Shown here: one piece after another, positions 48,646-57,402 of the stretch
Position numbering within the stretch: position 1 is the stretch's first letter
Layout: each line of letters opens with the position of its first letter
Source: JANSYA01 sp965243385
GTDB lineage: Bacteria > Spirochaetota > Leptospiria > Leptospirales > Leptonemataceae
DNA: 64,000 bases
Assembly (NCBI GenBank): GCA_965243385.1
Contig: CBDEUV010000002.1
Coordinates: 2,480,001 to 2,544,000, forward strand
Direction: 5' to 3'
Position numbers and translations under genes: made by a program
Notes under the pieces: generated by a model
Told to the model about the DNA's origin: nothing
Databases searched by the model: none
The model's input: the letters and a program-made list of their open reading frames with translations, nothing else

Positions 48646-50556
48646 TCAGCGGTCGGCACTCGCCTTCCGATTCGCCGCCCGATAAAACAGCCACAGCACC
48701 GCGCCCAGTACCGCGATTCCCAGCAAAGCGCTGTCGAGTTTTCCGAACGGCGCCGTGAACTGCTGCGATATCAGAATCGCCACGACGATCCCCAGGAGCG
48801 ACTCCCCGGCAATCAATCCCGAGCTGAATAGAATGCCGCCGTCCTGCCCTTCGCCGACGCTTTCACCGCGGGCGTTCCGCTGGCGCGTCACCAGCATGCG
48901 CAGCACGCCGCCGATCAAAATCGTCGCGCTTAACGAAAGCGGCAGATAAATGCCCACGGCGATGGGCATAATATGAAAGCGAAATGCCGACCCGATGCGT
49001 TCCATAAGCGGGTTCAGCGAAAGAAAAATCACGCCGATCAGTCCGCCCGCAATCACCATATCAAAGGGCAGCTCGCCTTTACCGACGAGCGCGTTCGTAA
49101 TCCCCGCAAAGAGCGCGGCCTGGGGCGCTTTCAAAGAACCGGGCTCGCCGGTGCCGATGCCGTAGACCTCGTTCAGCAAAGTCAGAATATAGGCGAAGAT
49201 CGGCGCGGTCGCCGCGACGCCGATGACTTCGGCCCATTGCTGGCGATAGGGCGTCGCGCCGATGATCTGCCCGGTTTTGAGATCCTGGGAAATATCGCCG
49301 GAGGTGCAGGCGGCGCAGCAGACCACGCCGGCCACCCCGAGAATCGCGAGCGCCGCCTGATCGGTTTGCAGTCCCAGCCCGAGTACAATGCCGGAAGTCG
49401 TCAGCAATCCGACGATGGTCATACCGGAAACCGGAGAATTCGAGGAACCCACCAGACCCACGATATACGAAGCAAGGGCCACGAGTATAAAGGCGACGAC
49501 GATCATAATCGCCGCGACGATGACGGCCGCGGGCAGCATGTGGATCATCGATTCGTATAAATATACCGTCGCGCCGAAGCTCAAAAGCAAAATGATTAAG
49601 AGCTGCGTGAGACCGATATCGCGCTCGGCCGGCGGCAGTTTCACCGCGCCAGGTACATTGCGCAGGCTCTGTAGACTCGCGAAGACTCCTTTGCGCACAC
49701 CCCACAGAGACTCGACCGCGCCGACCATCATCGCGCCGACGCCCACATAACGGATCTTCGAATTCCAGAAATCCCACGCGAAGCCGAGCGGAGTGCCCAC
49801 ATCGGCGCCGCCGCCTCCGCCGCCGCCCGCCAGCGCCACCGTGGGAGTAAAAATCCCGAGCGCGGGCAAAAACAAAATCCAGGCTATAAAGCCGCCGAGA
49901 AACATTAGCACCGCGACGTTTAAGCCGACAATATAACCGACGCCGATGAGCGCCGCGGAAATATCGATGCCGCCGTAAAATACACGACGTCCGAGATTCG
50001 TTGCGCCTTCGACCGTGCCCTGGAATGCACCCAGCCACGCCCCGCTGAATTTCAGCAGCGCTCCCACCAGGCCCCCCGCCGCAATCAAACGAATTCCACC
50101 GCCGCCGCTTTCGCCCGCCTGCAAAACTTCGGCGCAGGCCACCCCTTCAGGGTAGACCAGGTCTTTGCGATTGATGATCAAAGCACGCCGCAGGGGGATC
50201 ATAAAGATCACGCCCAGAATTCCGCCGGTCATGGCGATCAAGGTCGTCGGCCAGAATTCGAAATCGTTCCAGGCTCCGACTAAAAGAATCGCCGGCACGG
50301 TGAAGATGACGCCCGCCGCCAGGGATTCTCCGGCCGACGCCACGGACTGCACGATATTGTTTTCTTTGATCGTGCCCGAGCGAAAGACGCCGCGCAGAAT
50401 CGCCATCGAAATGACCGCCGCCGGAATCGAAGCGGATACGGTCATGCCGGCGTACAAACCCAGATACGTATTCGCGGCGCCGAGCACGATCGCCAGCGCG
50501 ATGCCCAGGAGCAGAGCTCGGATCGTTAGTTCTCGGGTAGTCGGGCTTTGATTCAT
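48646..50556 (-). CDS. OPT-family oligopeptide/metal-chelate transporter
   Basis: This is a 636-residue protein with about 14-16 membrane segments in two similar halves. Diagnostic parts are ELTIRALLLGIALAIVLGAANTYLGLYAGMTVSASIPAAVISMAI near the N terminus, KENNIVQSVASAGESLAAGVIFTVPAIL, DLVYPEGVACAEVLQAG, and the C-terminal VAGGLIGVIFL...IMPIAVGIYLPLSLSATILIGGVLR. A glycine-only run (about 260-267) sits in one loop. OPT proteins import small peptides or metal-peptide complexes by proton symport. The start at 50556 follows the osmolyte permease gene by 40 bases on the same strand, so all three transport genes may form one operon. Confidence 0.93.
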   Translation of the reverse strand: MNQSPTTRELTIRALLLGIALAIVLGAANTYLGLYAGMTVSASIPAAVISMAILRGVFRSGTIKENNIVQSVASAGESLAAGVIFTVPAILLVGAWNDFEFWPTTLIAMTGGILGVIFMIPLRRALIINRKDLVYPEGVACAEVLQAGESGGGGIRLIAAGGLVGALLKFSGAWLGAFQGTVEGATNLGRRVFYGGIDISAALIGVGYIVGLNVAVLMFLGGFIAWILFLPALGIFTPTVALAGGGGGGGADVGTPLGFAWDFWNSKIRYVGVGAMMVGAVESLWGVRKGVFASLQSLRNVPGAVKLPPAERDIGLTQLLIILLLSFGATVYLYESMIHMLPAAVIVAAIMIVVAFILVALASYIVGLVGSSNSPVSGMTIVGLLTTSGIVLGLGLQTDQAALAILGVAGVVCCAACTSGDISQDLKTGQIIGATPYRQQWAEVIGVAATAPIFAYILTLLNEVYGIGTGEPGSLKAPQAALFAGITNALVGKGELPFDMVIAGGLIGVIFLSLNPLMERIGSAFRFHIMPIAVGIYLPLSLSATILIGGVLRMLVTRQRNARGESVGEGQDGGILFSSGLIAGESLLGIVVAILISQQFTAPFGKLDSALLGIAVLGAVLWLFYRAANRKASADR

Positions 50557-50596
50557 AATAGATGTGGCATGATTGCCGCGAGATTCGCGCTGGCTG

Positions 50597-52273
50597 TCAA
50601 GTCTTCGCCGCCGTTCTGGAACCCGCTCCATCGCCCCCCCGCAAATGCGCCGGTACGATGCGGCGCTCAAGAGCGTCAAAGATCAGATCCGCCGCGATGG
50701 CGAGGCCGGCGGCGGGCAGTGCGCCTTCGAGAATCAGTCCGGGATCGTTCAGAGCCAGTCCGGTCACAATGGGCTCGCCGAGTCCCCCCGCGCCGATAAA
50801 GGCGGCCAGAGTCGCCGTGCCGATCGCGATCACTGTCGCGACCCGCACGCCGGCGAAGAGTCCCGGCAGGGCCAGCGGCAGTTCGATGCGCCACAGACTC
50901 TGGGAACGTGTGAGTCCCATACCTGTCGCAACTTCGACCAGCAGCGGCTCGACCGACTGCAGGGCCGTAATCGTGGTGCGCAGAATCGGCAAAATCGCAT
51001 ACAAGAGTAAACCCGCCACCGCCGGCACGACGCCGATGCCGAATAACGGAATCATAAACGCCAGAAGCGCAATCGACGGCACGGTCTGCAGCAGGCCGGC
51101 GATGTACAGGGTGGGACGCGCAATCGCCGTCCGACGATAGACGAGCACTCCCAGTGGCAGAGCGATCGTTAAAGCACCCGCCAGAGCCAGCGCGGTCAAT
51201 AACATGTGCCGGCCCAATCGCCCGAAGAAGAGTCCCAGGCGACTCTCCTCGCGAAACTCAGGGGCCCCCCCGTCCTCCTCTAAACCGTCTTCGGATTCAG
51301 CGACCGCCCGCGCGGACCCGGCTGCGTTCAATAAACCGCGGTCGCGCAAAAACTCAAAGGCGACCCGCCGATACGAAACCCGGTCGACCGAGACCCGCGC
51401 ATTCAAAGCCTGCATTTGTGTTTCGTTCAGAACGCCCTGCAAGACCGCGAGCGCGGCGAAAGCCTCCGCCGGTAAATCGGCCCGCGCGAAAGGCACCGCC
51501 AGGTACTCTGGAAAGAATCCGCGATCGTCCGCAAGCAAACGCAAATTATAGCGTTCAATCTCGGCGTCCGTCGAATAGGCGTCGGTCACGTCGATGCGGC
51601 CGTCGGCGATCGCGCGATACGCGAGGCCGTGTTCGATGCCCCGCGCTTTTTGCGGCAAACGATAGGCCCGACGCAGCGGACGCCAGCCGTCGCCCCGATC
51701 CAGGAATTCGTAACTCAAAGCGATTCGCAAATCGGGATGCCCGGCGAGATCGGTGATTCGCCGCAGTCCACGCCCGGCCGCCACCCGCTCCGGTACGACG
51801 AAGGCGTAGGTATTATTGAATCCAAACGAAGGCAAAACGCGCAAACCGCCGCCGGCGAGCCGCTTATTAATCGCGACGATGCTTTCTGCGCCGGCCTTCG
51901 TCGAATTGAATTTCAGGATCGCTTCGGCAATCGTGCCGGTGTATTCGGGATACAGATCGATCTCGCCCGTGCGCAGCGCTTCATAACAGATCAATGTCGC
52001 GCCCAGATTGTGGCGACGCGTCACCGTAAAGCCGCGGGCTTCGAGAACTATCGCCATCAGCTCTCCGAGCACATAGCTTTCCGTAAAGGTCTTGCTACCG
52101 ACACTTAAGACGCGTTCTTGAGCATGCACGGGTCGGGCTCCCGCCCCTGCTCCTACGCCTGCCATAATAACGAAAATCGCCAGCGTCGCGATGAATGACA
52201 GCGCGGCGCGGCTTGCGAAAGGGAAGCGAGCGGGCCGGGACGGGCGCGGCGGTCCGAACAAGCTGGCGCTCAC
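50597..52273 (-). CDS. Fused substrate-binding protein and permease of an OpuB/ProU-type osmolyte ABC importer
   Basis: This encodes 558 residues from GTG 52273, coupled to the ATPase gene by a GTGA overlap. A signal-anchor (about 25-50) precedes an OpuAC-like binding domain (about 55-315) with VGSKTFTESYVLGELMAIVLE, EIDLYPEYTGTIAEAIL and DAYSTDAEIERYNLRLL. After an acidic linker (about 315-335) comes the permease half (about 345-540) with five to six helices and the coupling region TALQSVEPLLVEVATGMGLTRSQSLWRIELPLALPGLFAG. It should take up glycine betaine, choline or a similar quaternary amine. In the best-known fusions (e.g. OpuA permeases) the binding domain follows the permease; here it comes first. 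Confidence 0.9.
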   Translation of the reverse strand: MSASLFGPPRPSRPARFPFASRAALSFIATLAIFVIMAGVGAGAGARPVHAQERVLSVGSKTFTESYVLGELMAIVLEARGFTVTRRHNLGATLICYEALRTGEIDLYPEYTGTIAEAILKFNSTKAGAESIVAINKRLAGGGLRVLPSFGFNNTYAFVVPERVAAGRGLRRITDLAGHPDLRIALSYEFLDRGDGWRPLRRAYRLPQKARGIEHGLAYRAIADGRIDVTDAYSTDAEIERYNLRLLADDRGFFPEYLAVPFARADLPAEAFAALAVLQGVLNETQMQALNARVSVDRVSYRRVAFEFLRDRGLLNAAGSARAVAESEDGLEEDGGAPEFREESRLGLFFGRLGRHMLLTALALAGALTIALPLGVLVYRRTAIARPTLYIAGLLQTVPSIALLAFMIPLFGIGVVPAVAGLLLYAILPILRTTITALQSVEPLLVEVATGMGLTRSQSLWRIELPLALPGLFAGVRVATVIAIGTATLAAFIGAGGLGEPIVTGLALNDPGLILEGALPAAGLAIAADLIFDALERRIVPAHLRGGDGAGSRTAAKT

Positions 52274-53037
52274 GCACGCGCCTCCAACTGCCGGCGCAGG
52301 AATTCGCGGACGAAATCGTTTGCGGGCGCGTCGAGAATCGCCGTGGGCGCCCCCTGCTGTTCGATGCGACCCGCGTTTAGAACCACCAGCGCGTCGGCGA
52401 GCTCCAGCGCTTCGGATAGATCGTGGGTTACGAGCACGACCGTCACCGGTTCAGCCGCTCGCAGCTCGCGAAACTCTTCGTGAATGCCCGCCCGGGTTAC
52501 CGGGTCCAGAGCACCGAAAGGTTCGTCGAGCAAAAGCACCGACGGTTCCGCGAACATGGCGCGACACAAACCCACCCGCTGCTGTTCGCCGCCGGACAAT
52601 TCGTGCGGATAACGTTCGCAGTACGCGTCCGGCAAGCGCATCATCTGCATTAAACGCCGTACTCGCTCCGAGGTGCGCGCCGGCGGCCAGTCGCGTCCGG
52701 AGTCCGCTTCAAGATAACGCGCGAGCAGGGTGATGTTTTCACGCACCGTCATGTGCGGAAAGAGCGCGCTGTTTTGGACTGCGTAGCCGATGCGCCGTCT
52801 GAGGGCGATCGTCGCCGCCTCGTCGCGCAAATCGATCTCAACGTCGCCGACGAAGACCCGACCGCGCTCGGGCGCCAGCAGCCCGTTGATGTGCCGCAGC
52901 AGAGTCGACTTTCCGCTGCCGCTCGGGCCGATCAGCGCCGTGACCGTTCCCGCCGAGAGTTCACAGCTCACACCGTCCAGCACGCGATGAGCGGCCGCCC
53001 CCCGACCCAGTGTCGTCGTTATATTCTCGATGCGAAT
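52270..53037 (-). CDS. ABC transporter ATPase, OpuBA/ProV type; start codon unresolved
   Basis: This is the nucleotide-binding subunit of the osmolyte importer. It has IGPSGSGKST (Walker A), SALFPHMTVRENI Q-loop region, LSGGEQQRV signature, SVLLLDEPFGALD (Walker B/D-loop) and VTHD. The C-terminal CBS domains of ProV are absent. The first ordinary start in frame is GTG at 52983 (VLDGVSCEL), but that would remove the conserved first strand. The frame upstream reads IRIENITTTLGRGAAAHR, which matches normal ABC N-termini, and the codon for its first Ile is ATT at 53035-53037. No ATG, GTG or TTG occurs in frame between a stop near 53345 and 52983. I therefore annotate from the ATT, with low certainty. 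It overlaps the next gene by four bases. Confidence 0.75.
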   Translation of the reverse strand: MRIENITTTLGRGAAAHRVLDGVSCELSAGTVTALIGPSGSGKSTLLRHINGLLAPERGRVFVGDVEIDLRDEAATIALRRRIGYAVQNSALFPHMTVRENITLLARYLEADSGRDWPPARTSERVRRLMQMMRLPDAYCERYPHELSGGEQQRVGLCRAMFAEPSVLLLDEPFGALDPVTRAGIHEEFRELRAAEPVTVVLVTHDLSEALELADALVVLNAGRIEQQGAPTAILDAPANDFVREFLRRQLEARA

Positions 53038-53046
53038 CGCATCGAG
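53026..53046. promoter_or_regulatory. Perfect 21-base palindrome at the start of the osmolyte-importer operon
   Basis: Ten-base arms CTCGATGCGA (53026-53035) and TCGCATCGAG (53037-53046) flank a single base. If the GTG at 52983 is the start, the palindrome lies 43 bases upstream, a normal operator position. If the ATT at 53037 is the start, the palindrome is centred on it and could form an mRNA hairpin. Perfect palindromes of this length are rare by chance. Confidence 0.5.
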
Positions 53047-53308
53047 TTTGGTATTCGAACGGACCCGCGCTTCGAAATCCGCATTGGCAGGGTCCCCCGC
53101 ATCGCTTGCGAATTGATTGGCGCTGTCAGCGGTCTTCGATTTTTCTGGTTCCCGCCCCGGGCTTTTATTTGCTTCTAGATCAGGTGCGATAATTCCAGGC
53201 TCCCGCTTGCGTTCCTGGCGAAGAAGCGCAGGCGAACACAGAATGCCGGGACGGCGTCCGGGGAAGCAAACGGAAAATCGCGCGGCCGATCCGGGCGGGA
53301 AACGAAAT

Positions 53309-54166
53309 ATGTGTTTGATCTTTCTGGCGCACGACTGCCATCGCGACTACCGGCTGATTCTGGCTTCGAATCGCGACGAGTTCTACTCCCGGCCGACCGC
53401 GGCGGCCGGCTTCTGGGACGACGCGCCCGGCGTTTTCGGCGGACGCGATCTCGAACAGGGCGGCACCTGGCTCGGCGTAACCCGGGCGGGACGCTTCGCC
53501 ACAGTAACCAACTACCGGGATCCGGAAGAATTCAGCCGCAAAGGCCTCAGTCGCGGGTTGCTTCTGAAAACCCTGCTGACCGACCCGGCGCCGATCGACA
53601 GTATGCTGCAGCGCCTGGCTCCGGGCAGTATCGACGGCGGCGACACCGGGGATGAACGCTTCGACGCGCAGCGCTACAACGGTTTCAATCTTTTGTCCGG
53701 GGATTTGAGCCGCGACGATGCCCTCTACTGGCATTCGAATAAAGCGCCCCGTCAGCTTCCCCATCGCCTGGTGTCAGGGGTGTACGGCCTGAGCAATCAC
53801 CTCCTCGATACTCCCTGGCCCAAGCTGGTCTCCGGACGCACGGCGTTCGCGCATCTGGTCGGCGCGACCGGCGCCGAAGCCGCGGCGGACTGGAGCCGGC
53901 GACCGGACGCCTTCTTTCAGCTACTCGCCGATGAAAGCGTTTCTCCCGACGCGGCTCTGCCGGATACGGGCATCGGCCTGGAAAAAGAGCGATTCCTGTC
54001 TTCGCGATTCATCCGTTCCGAACAGTACGGTACGCGCGCGTCCTCGATATTATTCGTACGGCGCGACGGACTCTTAACTTTCTTTGAGCGTCGCTTTGAG
54101 GCGGGCGGCGCGCCGATCGGCGAAAGCCGCTATGAATTCCAGCTCGACGGGACCGCACAGTCGTGA
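53309..54166 (+). CDS. TANGO2/NRDE-family protein
   Basis: This is a 285-residue protein beginning MCLIFLAHD with an N-terminal Cys2, as in TANGO2/Ntn-like proteins, followed by the family hallmark ASNRDEFYSRPT (NRDE) at about 20-31. FGGRDLEQGGTWLGVTRAGRFATVTNYR and YGLSNHLLDTPWPKL are also typical. TANGO2 proteins are linked to heme or lipid handling in eukaryotes; the bacterial role is not established. The frame opens earlier (53117), but the start at 53309 gives the conserved N terminus. The upstream gap (53047-53308) is shared with the divergent importer operon and holds no other recognisable gene. Its TGA overlaps the dusA GTG by four bases. Confidence 0.88.
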   Translation: MCLIFLAHDCHRDYRLILASNRDEFYSRPTAAAGFWDDAPGVFGGRDLEQGGTWLGVTRAGRFATVTNYRDPEEFSRKGLSRGLLLKTLLTDPAPIDSMLQRLAPGSIDGGDTGDERFDAQRYNGFNLLSGDLSRDDALYWHSNKAPRQLPHRLVSGVYGLSNHLLDTPWPKLVSGRTAFAHLVGATGAEAAADWSRRPDAFFQLLADESVSPDAALPDTGIGLEKERFLSSRFIRSEQYGTRASSILFVRRDGLLTFFERRFEAGGAPIGESRYEFQLDGTAQS

Positions 54167-55314
54167 ATCCGTCGCCCTTGCAAAACCGCGGCGAATTGCG
54201 AGCAGCGTCGACGGCCGCGGTTTCGAATACAAATCGCGAATATCAACTACGGCCGCTTTCGGTCGCGCCCATGATGGAGTGGACCGACCGCGACTTTCGC
54301 TATTTCTTTCGCCAGATCAGTCGGCGCACGTTTTTGTACACCGAGATGGTGACGACCGCCGCGATCTTGCACGGCGATCGCGAGCTCTTGCTGGGATTCT
54401 CCGACATCGAAAAGCCACTGGCGCTGCAACTCGGCGGCGATCATCCGGCGGACCTGGCCCGTTGCGCGCGTATCGCAGAGGACTTCGGGTACGACGAAGT
54501 CAATCTGAACGTGGGTTGTCCCAGCGACCGTGTGCAGAGCGGCAACTTCGGCGCCTGCCTCATGGCGCAACCGGAGCTCGTGGCCGAATGCGTGGCGGCC
54601 ATGCAGGCCGCGACCGTTTTACCCGTTACCGTGAAACATCGTATCGGCATCGATCGCGGGCTCGACGGCAAGCCGCTCGATCGATACGAAGATCTCGAGC
54701 GCTTCGTCGACATCGTCGCCGGAGCGGGCTGCCGCCGATTCAGCGTGCACGCGCGCATCGCCGTACTGGGAGGGCTCAGCCCCCGCGAAAATCGCGAGAT
54801 TCCGCCTTTGCGTTACGACGACGTGTTTCGATTGAAGCGCGCATTCCCGGAATTACTGATTGAAATCAACGGCGGCGTGCGCGAGCTGGCGACGGCCCGC
54901 GAACTGCTTACGAAAACCGACGGCGTGATGATCGGCCGCGCGGCGTACGAAACCCCCTGGATCTTCCAGAGCGCCGATCGAGATTTTTACACGGGAGCCG
55001 ATTCGACGACGCCCCCTATCGGCGAAACCGCACAGAACGCGAGCGCGGGAACAGCGGTGGCTCACGCCGGGACCCGGCGGACGGTCCTCGAAGCGATGAT
55101 CCCGCATTTAGAATGGCGGCTGGCCGGAGGACGCAAACAGCACCAGGTACTGCGGCATATGATGGGGCTTTTCGCGGGAGAGCGCGGCGCGCGCGCGTTT
55201 CGGCGCGCGATCAGCGAACGGGAATACCCCGAACTGGATCCAGAAGGTACGATTCGCAAGCTGTGCGAGCTCATCGAACCGGAAATTCTGGATCGGGCGG
55301 CGAATCAGCTGTAG
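54163..55314 (+). CDS. dusA: tRNA-dihydrouridine synthase A
   Basis: This 383-residue flavoenzyme reduces uridine to dihydrouridine in the tRNA D-loop. The TIM barrel has SVAPMMEWTDRDFRYFFR at 33-50, LQLGGDHPADLARCA, NLNVGCPSDRVQSGNFGACLM (the Cys in GACLM is the expected catalytic acid), VTVKHRIGID and GGVRELATARELL. These match DusA rather than DusB/C. An insert of about 25 residues (TGADSTTPPIGETAQNASAG) precedes the C-terminal helical domain. The GTG start overlaps the TANGO2 stop (GTGA), and the last ten bases overlap the convergent bactofilin gene. Confidence 0.95.
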   Translation: MNPSPLQNRGELRAASTAAVSNTNREYQLRPLSVAPMMEWTDRDFRYFFRQISRRTFLYTEMVTTAAILHGDRELLLGFSDIEKPLALQLGGDHPADLARCARIAEDFGYDEVNLNVGCPSDRVQSGNFGACLMAQPELVAECVAAMQAATVLPVTVKHRIGIDRGLDGKPLDRYEDLERFVDIVAGAGCRRFSVHARIAVLGGLSPRENREIPPLRYDDVFRLKRAFPELLIEINGGVRELATARELLTKTDGVMIGRAAYETPWIFQSADRDFYTGADSTTPPIGETAQNASAGTAVAHAGTRRTVLEAMIPHLEWRLAGGRKQHQVLRHMMGLFAGERGARAFRRAISEREYPELDPEGTIRKLCELIEPEILDRAANQL

Positions 55315-55637
55315 CTGATGCGGCCCTGATAGCGGGTGTGCTTTTCGATGCGAATCAGCGGCGCGGTGATGTCGCCGTTTACGACGGCGGTGTTGGCCAG
55401 ATAGATCGATTCGGAGGCGGTGATATTGCCGTTGTAGGTCCCGATGATTTCGACGACGCCGGCGGTGATATCGCCGCTTACCGTGCAACTCAGGCCGACC
55501 ACGACTGTGTTTTTCCCGGCGTTAATCGACGAACCGGCGAAATTGCAGTCGAAGACCAGATCCTCTTCGGAAGTCAGAGCTCCCTGATTGAAGTTCAGAG
55601 ACTTGCCTAGAGTTGTCCGCGCTTTTACATAGCTCAT
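55305..55637 (-). CDS. Bactofilin (polymer-forming cytoskeletal protein)
   Basis: This encodes 110 residues forming a right-handed beta-helix: repeated short strands with Gly/Ala/Thr turns (FAGSSINAGKNTVVVGLSCTVSGDITAGVVEIIGTYNGNITASESIYLANTAVVNGDITAP). The middle block GNITASESIYLANTAVVNGDI is typical of bactofilins. They self-assemble into nucleotide-free filaments that shape cells; in Leptospira, bactofilin-type proteins help keep the helical form. The N-terminal tail is short (about 15 residues). It lies 190 bases after the lpdA stop on the same strand; that gap (55638-55827) shows no other gene. Confidence 0.88.
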   Translation of the reverse strand: MSYVKARTTLGKSLNFNQGALTSEEDLVFDCNFAGSSINAGKNTVVVGLSCTVSGDITAGVVEIIGTYNGNITASESIYLANTAVVNGDITAPLIRIEKHTRYQGRISYS

Positions 55638-55827
55638 AATACTGGTTCCGTTTGCGATTGCATCGCCTGCGAGATGAATGCAAGGCTCCCCCGCGCTCTG
55701 AAATTTGGAAAGCTTTTTAATTCCAGCGGGTCGGGGGCGATTCCGTCGAAATTCGCGAGGCGATCACCCGCGCTCCTCCGGGAACCGACCGGAATTATGT
55801 CGCCTGTATCTACTGACCGCACTGGTC

Positions 55828-57246
55828 TTATATATTGATGGCTTCGCCGAGTACGTCCGCGGCTGCTTCCATGACGCCTTCGGCCAGCGTCGGATGCGCG
55901 TGCACGGTGCGGGCGATATTCTCCGGCAGCAATTCCAGGCTCGCGCCCAGCGTGATCTCCGAAATCAACTCGGTCGCTCCCGGCCCGATGATATGCGCCC
56001 CCACGATCTGTCCGAAGCGCTGGTCGGCGATGATCTTGATAAATCCGGTGGTGTCACCCATGGCTTTCGCGCGCCCGCTGGCGGTGAAGGGAAAGCGGCC
56101 GATCTTGACTTCCAGGCCCTTTTCCAGCGCGCCCTTTTCGCTCAGTCCCACCGAAGCCACTTCGGGATGGCAATAGGTGCACGACGGGATCAGGTCGTAG
56201 TTCACGGGTTCGTACTTCGCATCGCTTTCGTGCGAAGCGCCGTATTTCATGGCCTCGGCGGCGCGCACGCCTTCGATGCTGGCGACGTGCGCCAGAGCCG
56301 GGCCGGGGATACAATCGCCGATGGCGTAGATATTCGCGATCGACGTCCGGTAGTGATCGTCGACGACGACCCGATCACGGGACAGGCGCACTCCGATTTC
56401 CTCTAAGCCCAGACCGTCGGTATTCGCCGCCACCCCCGCCGCCGAAAGCACGAGATCGAATTCGGCCTCGCGTGCTTCGCTTTTCGCGTCGGTGTACTTT
56501 ATGTTTACGGTTTCGCCGTTGACCGTCCCTGATTGCACCCGCACTCCGCTTTGTACGCTAATATTACGTTTCTGAAAGCTACGGGCCAGAACCTTCGCGA
56601 CTTCTTCATCTTCGAGGGGCAGAATATGCGGCATCGCTTCCAAAAGGGTAACCTCCGATCCCATGGACGCGTAGAAATCCGCGAACTCCACGCCGATGGC
56701 GCCGGCCCCGACAATACACAAACGCGCCGGAAGTTTTTCCTGCACCATGGCTTCGCGATAACCGACGATCTTCTTTCCGTCGATCTGCAGACCGGGCAGC
56801 GAACGCGAGCGGGCCCCCGTCGCGACGATAAACCGATCGGCTTCGACTTCGGATTTCTCGCCCCCGGCCTGGGTGATCTCGATTTTAAAATTGTCGATGA
56901 AGCGCGCTTCGCCTGGAAGAACCGTCAGCTTGTTCTTCTTCATGAGGTATTCCACCCCGCGCGACATTTCGTCGGCGATGCCGCGACTGCGCGCGATGAC
57001 GGCGGAAAAGTCGGGGGCGACGTCGCCGTTTACGCGTAAACCGAAATCGGAGGCGCGGCGCAGATCCTCAAGGCGATGAGCGCTTTCGAGCAAGGATTTC
57101 GTGGGAATGCAGCCCCAGTTCAGACAAACGCCGCCCAGGCGTTCGCGTTCGACGATCGCGGTGGAATAACCGAGCTGCGCGGCTCGAATGGCGGCCACGT
57201 ACCCGCCGGGGCCGGCTCCGATAACTACGACGTGATATCTGGACAT
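55828..57246 (-). CDS. lpdA: Dihydrolipoyl dehydrogenase (E3)
   Basis: This is a 472-residue flavoprotein that reoxidises dihydrolipoamide of pyruvate and 2-oxoglutarate dehydrogenase complexes and the glycine cleavage system. It has the FAD-binding GAGPGG (10-15), redox disulfide C41-x4-C46 in GGVCLNWGCIPTKS, the NAD-binding GAGAIGVEFADFYASMGSEVTLLE, AIGDC and the C-terminal catalytic HAHPTLAEGVMEA. All catalytic residues are present. No E1/E2 genes are adjacent. The gene starts with ATG; the upstream 156 bases (57247-57402) hold the HU terminator and nothing else recognisable. Confidence 0.97.
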   Translation of the reverse strand: MSRYHVVVIGAGPGGYVAAIRAAQLGYSTAIVERERLGGVCLNWGCIPTKSLLESAHRLEDLRRASDFGLRVNGDVAPDFSAVIARSRGIADEMSRGVEYLMKKNKLTVLPGEARFIDNFKIEITQAGGEKSEVEADRFIVATGARSRSLPGLQIDGKKIVGYREAMVQEKLPARLCIVGAGAIGVEFADFYASMGSEVTLLEAMPHILPLEDEEVAKVLARSFQKRNISVQSGVRVQSGTVNGETVNIKYTDAKSEAREAEFDLVLSAAGVAANTDGLGLEEIGVRLSRDRVVVDDHYRTSIANIYAIGDCIPGPALAHVASIEGVRAAEAMKYGASHESDAKYEPVNYDLIPSCTYCHPEVASVGLSEKGALEKGLEVKIGRFPFTASGRAKAMGDTTGFIKIIADQRFGQIVGAHIIGPGATELISEITLGASLELLPENIARTVHAHPTLAEGVMEAAADVLGEAINI

Positions 57247-57339
57247 ATTCCCTCCACGAAAGCGATAGCTGCTCTCGACGACTGAATGCCAGAAGCGAAG
57301 GGTCCGCCTGCGAAATCGCGGTAAAGCCGCGGGATTTGC

Positions 57340-57377
57340 CCGGAAAATAGAAAAGCCGTCGCGACTGGCAACGGCTT
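57340..57377 (-). terminator. Rho-independent terminator for the HU-like gene
   Basis: On the minus strand AAGCCGT (57371-57377) pairs with ACGGCTT (57353-57359), then TTCTATTTT follows. It begins 26 bases after the HU stop codon. Confidence 0.8.
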
Positions 57378-57402
57378 CCAGAAAACGAAAATCGGAACGA
57401 TC

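Noticed and set aside
49800..49834. GCC/GGC triplet run
   Set aside because: It encodes the glycine-only loop of the OPT transporter; it is a coding repeat, not a separate element.
49079..50038. A 319-codon minus-strand frame overlapping the OPT transporter in another frame
   Set aside because: It is an Arg/Gly-rich out-of-frame translation of a conserved transporter.
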